Positions 63,606 to 64,000 of a DNA stretch of 64,000 bases are shown here, one piece after another. Each line of letters starts with the position of its first letter. Position 1 is the stretch's first letter. The position numbers and the translations under genes were made by a program. Source of the stretch: an uncultured Rubripirellula sp. Its GTDB lineage: Bacteria; Planctomycetota; Planctomycetia; Pirellulales; Pirellulaceae. The stretch is taken from the NCBI GenBank assembly GCA_938045805.1, contig CALIBL010000002.1, forward strand, positions 186,001-250,000, written 5' to 3'. Under the pieces are notes generated by a model. The model was not told the origin of the DNA, searched no databases, and worked only from the letters and a program-made list of their open reading frames with translations.

Positions 63606-64000
63606 CGCTCGCTTACCTCAGTTACTTTTATCTTTGTCATCCGCATCAGATACCAACGCAACGCGCCGCGCGGTCTAATGACCGCATTCATCTTGGTTCA
63701 CATAAACCACCCAAGGATCAACGGGAATCATTGGAAAGATGCAACCCGATCTCGCCAAATCGCAATAAAGCCTAACTCAAAAAACTCAATTGGCAGAGCT
63801 CATTGATCGCGATTTGCACCATGTGTAAGCGAGACTCCATCATTAGTATCAAAAAAACCAAGGATAACCTGAGTGGGCGATTTCTGACAAGATTTGGTCA
63901 TCGAGGAAATGATTTCCGTTAGGAACCCGAATGGGATGGTCCGAACACAATCAACCCGCAACGCTAATCCCAGTGGAATAGAACTTCTCACAATCACCAC
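63606..64000. other. Gap upstream of the propeller/cytochrome gene, no convincing gene
   Basis: This 395-base stretch to the window edge holds a perfect inverted repeat GCGGTC-TAAT-GACCGC at 63670-63685, 64 bases upstream of the gene's ATG, which could be an operator or transcript hairpin. Short open frames here show no family features. Confidence 0.5.

Noticed and set aside
63800-64000. A minus-strand open frame reaching the right edge
   Set aside because: The protein has no family features or signal peptide and begins at GTG near the edge; it could be a gene fragment but nothing supports this.
1-64000. Mobile elements, defence systems, CRISPR arrays, tRNA and rRNA genes
   Set aside because: I looked for transposases, integrases, nucleases with defence partners, regular short repeats and cloverleaf sequences and saw none; this is by eye and tRNAscan or CRISPR software would settle it.

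Overview
The window reads as chromosomal DNA of a planctomycete, most likely a Pirellula/Rhodopirellula-type marine member. This rests on gene content only: exported PQQ-type beta-propeller proteins, a large propeller/HEAT/cytochrome c protein, an arylsulfatase, planctomycete-style Ser/Thr kinases with membrane and extracellular parts, several trypsin/PDZ proteases, an LL-diaminopimelate-type aminotransferase, and many non-ATG starts with weak Shine-Dalgarno sequences. Gene density is high on both strands. I see no rRNA, tRNA, CRISPR array, transposase, integrase or phage gene, so this looks like core and lineage-specific chromosome rather than an island.

Layout. 1-5 kb: two PQQ-propeller proteins (the first cut by the window edge), a degenerate receiver protein, panD and a small DMT/YdcZ-type membrane protein. 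5.2-8.6 kb: a compact type II fatty-acid-like cluster (FabZ-like, long ACP, Tyr-substituted FabZ-like, FabF) plus a small anti-sigma-like protein. 9-14.3 kb: hemB with a curious leader, a methyltransferase, and a reverse-strand membrane pseudokinase. 14.5-20 kb: glgA, galT, a soluble histidine kinase, a dapL-like aminotransferase and rpsT. 20.2-26.5 kb: a CobA-HemD fusion, a CMD-like protein and mobA, then an opposite-strand TadE/TadG-like operon, then moeA. 26.5-32 kb: an operon of exported nucleoside hydrolase, ribokinase and a complete ribose-type ABC importer, forming a nucleoside-scavenging unit.

32-41.5 kb: sulfatase, stand-alone M41-like peptidase, zinc dehydrogenase, two exported alpha/beta hydrolases and asnB. 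41.5-45 kb: a reverse operon of a coiled-coil exported protein, a multi-pass Ser/Thr kinase and a small single-span protein. 45.2-48.4 kb: a sugar-binding-like/PhoD fusion and a thioredoxin-like/trypsin fusion. 48.8-52.2 kb: metG, alpha/beta hydrolase, GNAT. 52.2-54.5 kb: an intact trypsin/PDZ protease followed by a paralogue with a destroyed triad and an internal PDZ. 54.5-60.1 kb: NAD-dependent epimerase, MBL hydrolase, then a coupled ROK kinase and NagB/PIG-L fusion (amino-sugar catabolism) and a PlsC-like acyltransferase. 60.2-63.6 kb: the large propeller/HEAT/cytochrome c protein.

The strongest candidates for something undescribed are enzyme folds that have lost catalytic residues next to intact relatives: the protease/pseudoprotease pair, the paired dehydratases with a Tyr-for-His change, the transmembrane pseudokinase and the Asp-less receiver. 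The membrane kinase operon at 41.5-45 kb and the bifunctional amino-sugar enzyme also deserve attention. All functional statements come from reading motifs by eye; no database search or structure prediction was run.
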